From: Bacteroidales bacterium
GTDB lineage: Bacteria > Bacteroidota > Bacteroidia > Bacteroidales > VadinHA17
Length of the DNA stretch: 32,294 nucleotides
Assembly (NCBI GenBank): GCA_012513795.1
Contig: JAAZBN010000155.1
Location: 1-32,294, forward strand
Direction of reading: 5' to 3'
The notes beneath the pieces were generated by a model. That model had not been told where the DNA came from. It ran no database searches and saw only the letters and a program-made list of their open reading frames with translations. This document shows, in pieces, positions 32,162 through 32,294 of this stretch (its first letter is position 1; each line of letters starts with the position of its first letter). A program made the position numbers and the translations under genes.

Positions 32162-32168
32162 GAAACTT

Positions 32169-32294
32169 TTACTTCAGGCCTTTTGTAAGAGCCGGTGCAG
32201 CTTTGAACTTAACGACTTTCTTAGCCGGGACATTCAGTTTGGCTCCGGTGCGCGGGTTACGGACAACTCTTGCACTTCTCTTCTCAACTTTGAA
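32169..32294 (-). CDS. HU-family DNA-binding protein, C-terminal fragment
   Basis: The last 41 residues and the TAA (32171-32169) of a histone-like protein are present; the front lies beyond the window. The segment VEKRSARVVRNPRTGAKLNVPAKKVVKFKAAPALTKGLK contains the DNA-intercalating arm sequence RNPRTG with the following basic strand and the final helix, as in HU/IHF proteins. HU bends and compacts DNA as a dimer and is abundant. The gene has its own strong terminator. HU rather than IHF is favoured by the KKVVKFKA end, but the fragment is too short to give a firm symbol. Confidence 0.93.
   Translation of the reverse strand, partial: FKVEKRSARVVRNPRTGAKLNVPAKKVVKFKAAPALTKGLK

Larger units (their letters stand above)
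31590..32168. other. gene-poor stretch between the LytTR gene and HU gene
   Basis: The 579 bp hold no intact gene. 31590-31823 is AT-rich and should contain the promoter of the LytTR-aminotransferase pair, but I find no exact TAnnTTTG box. 31824-32120 is the sorting-domain remnant described separately. 32100-32161 holds two hairpins, the second a terminator for the HU gene. Confidence 0.7.

Overview
The window comes from a member of the Bacteroidota, probably a Bacteroidales/Marinilabiliales-like anaerobe or facultative anaerobe; I cannot fix the genus from sequence alone. The signs are type IX secretion (T9SS) sorting domains of both kinds (type B at the end of the 9074-11701 protein, type A at the end of the 18217-20643 protein, and an orphan type A remnant at 31824-32120). 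There are also a LytTR response regulator, a DUF6702-like protein, a 683-residue HtpG, ATP-dependent PEP carboxykinase with pyruvate phosphate dikinase, and several upstream boxes matching the Bacteroidota -7 consensus TAnnTTTG. I see no tRNA, rRNA, insertion sequence, prophage, CRISPR array or complete mobile element. This is mostly ordinary chromosomal housekeeping sequence, and I do not claim a proven new system in it.

Layout. 1-272: C-terminal end of an outer-membrane beta-barrel protein. 393-1709: tilS (+). 1738-3794: aroB-aroC (-), overlapping. 3914-4564: nth (+). 4633-7839: a large soluble PAS/GAF hybrid histidine kinase (+). 7866-14082: a long minus-strand run in the order aroQ, pyk, DUF6702-like lipoprotein/secreted protein, T9SS type B surface protein, exported TPR protein, with the last three stop-to-start overlapped. 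14284-15219: xerD-like recombinase (+). 15344-18073: ppdK (+), closed by a strong terminator and followed by a heptanucleotide repeat array. 18217-21551: beta-propeller protein plus a multidomain T9SS-exported amidase (-), overlapped. 21692-23954: pckA-plsY (+). 24092-25237: rubrerythrin-nitroreductase (+). 25372-26565: aspartate aminotransferase (-). 26785-27309: membrane-anchored conserved protein (+). 27409-29460: htpG (-). 29550-29688: a composite repeat block. 29686-31589: LytTR regulator and class III aminotransferase (-), sharing one base. 31824-32120: orphan T9SS sorting-domain remnant. 32169-32294: 3' end of an HU-family DNA-binding protein gene (-).

How the genes work together. Much of the window turns around phosphoenolpyruvate: pyk, ppdK and pckA interconvert PEP, pyruvate and oxaloacetate; the three shikimate-pathway enzymes (aroB, aroC, aroQ) lie on a PEP-consuming pathway; and the aspartate aminotransferase draws on oxaloacetate. 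A second theme is the envelope and cell surface (beta-barrel, T9SS cargo, exported TPR and beta-propeller proteins, amidase, PlsY). The third is stress and anaerobic life (rubrerythrin, nitroreductase, HtpG, Nth). The most unusual DNA is the set of short 7-8 bp tandem repeats placed exactly at gene ends, one of which supplies a stop codon.
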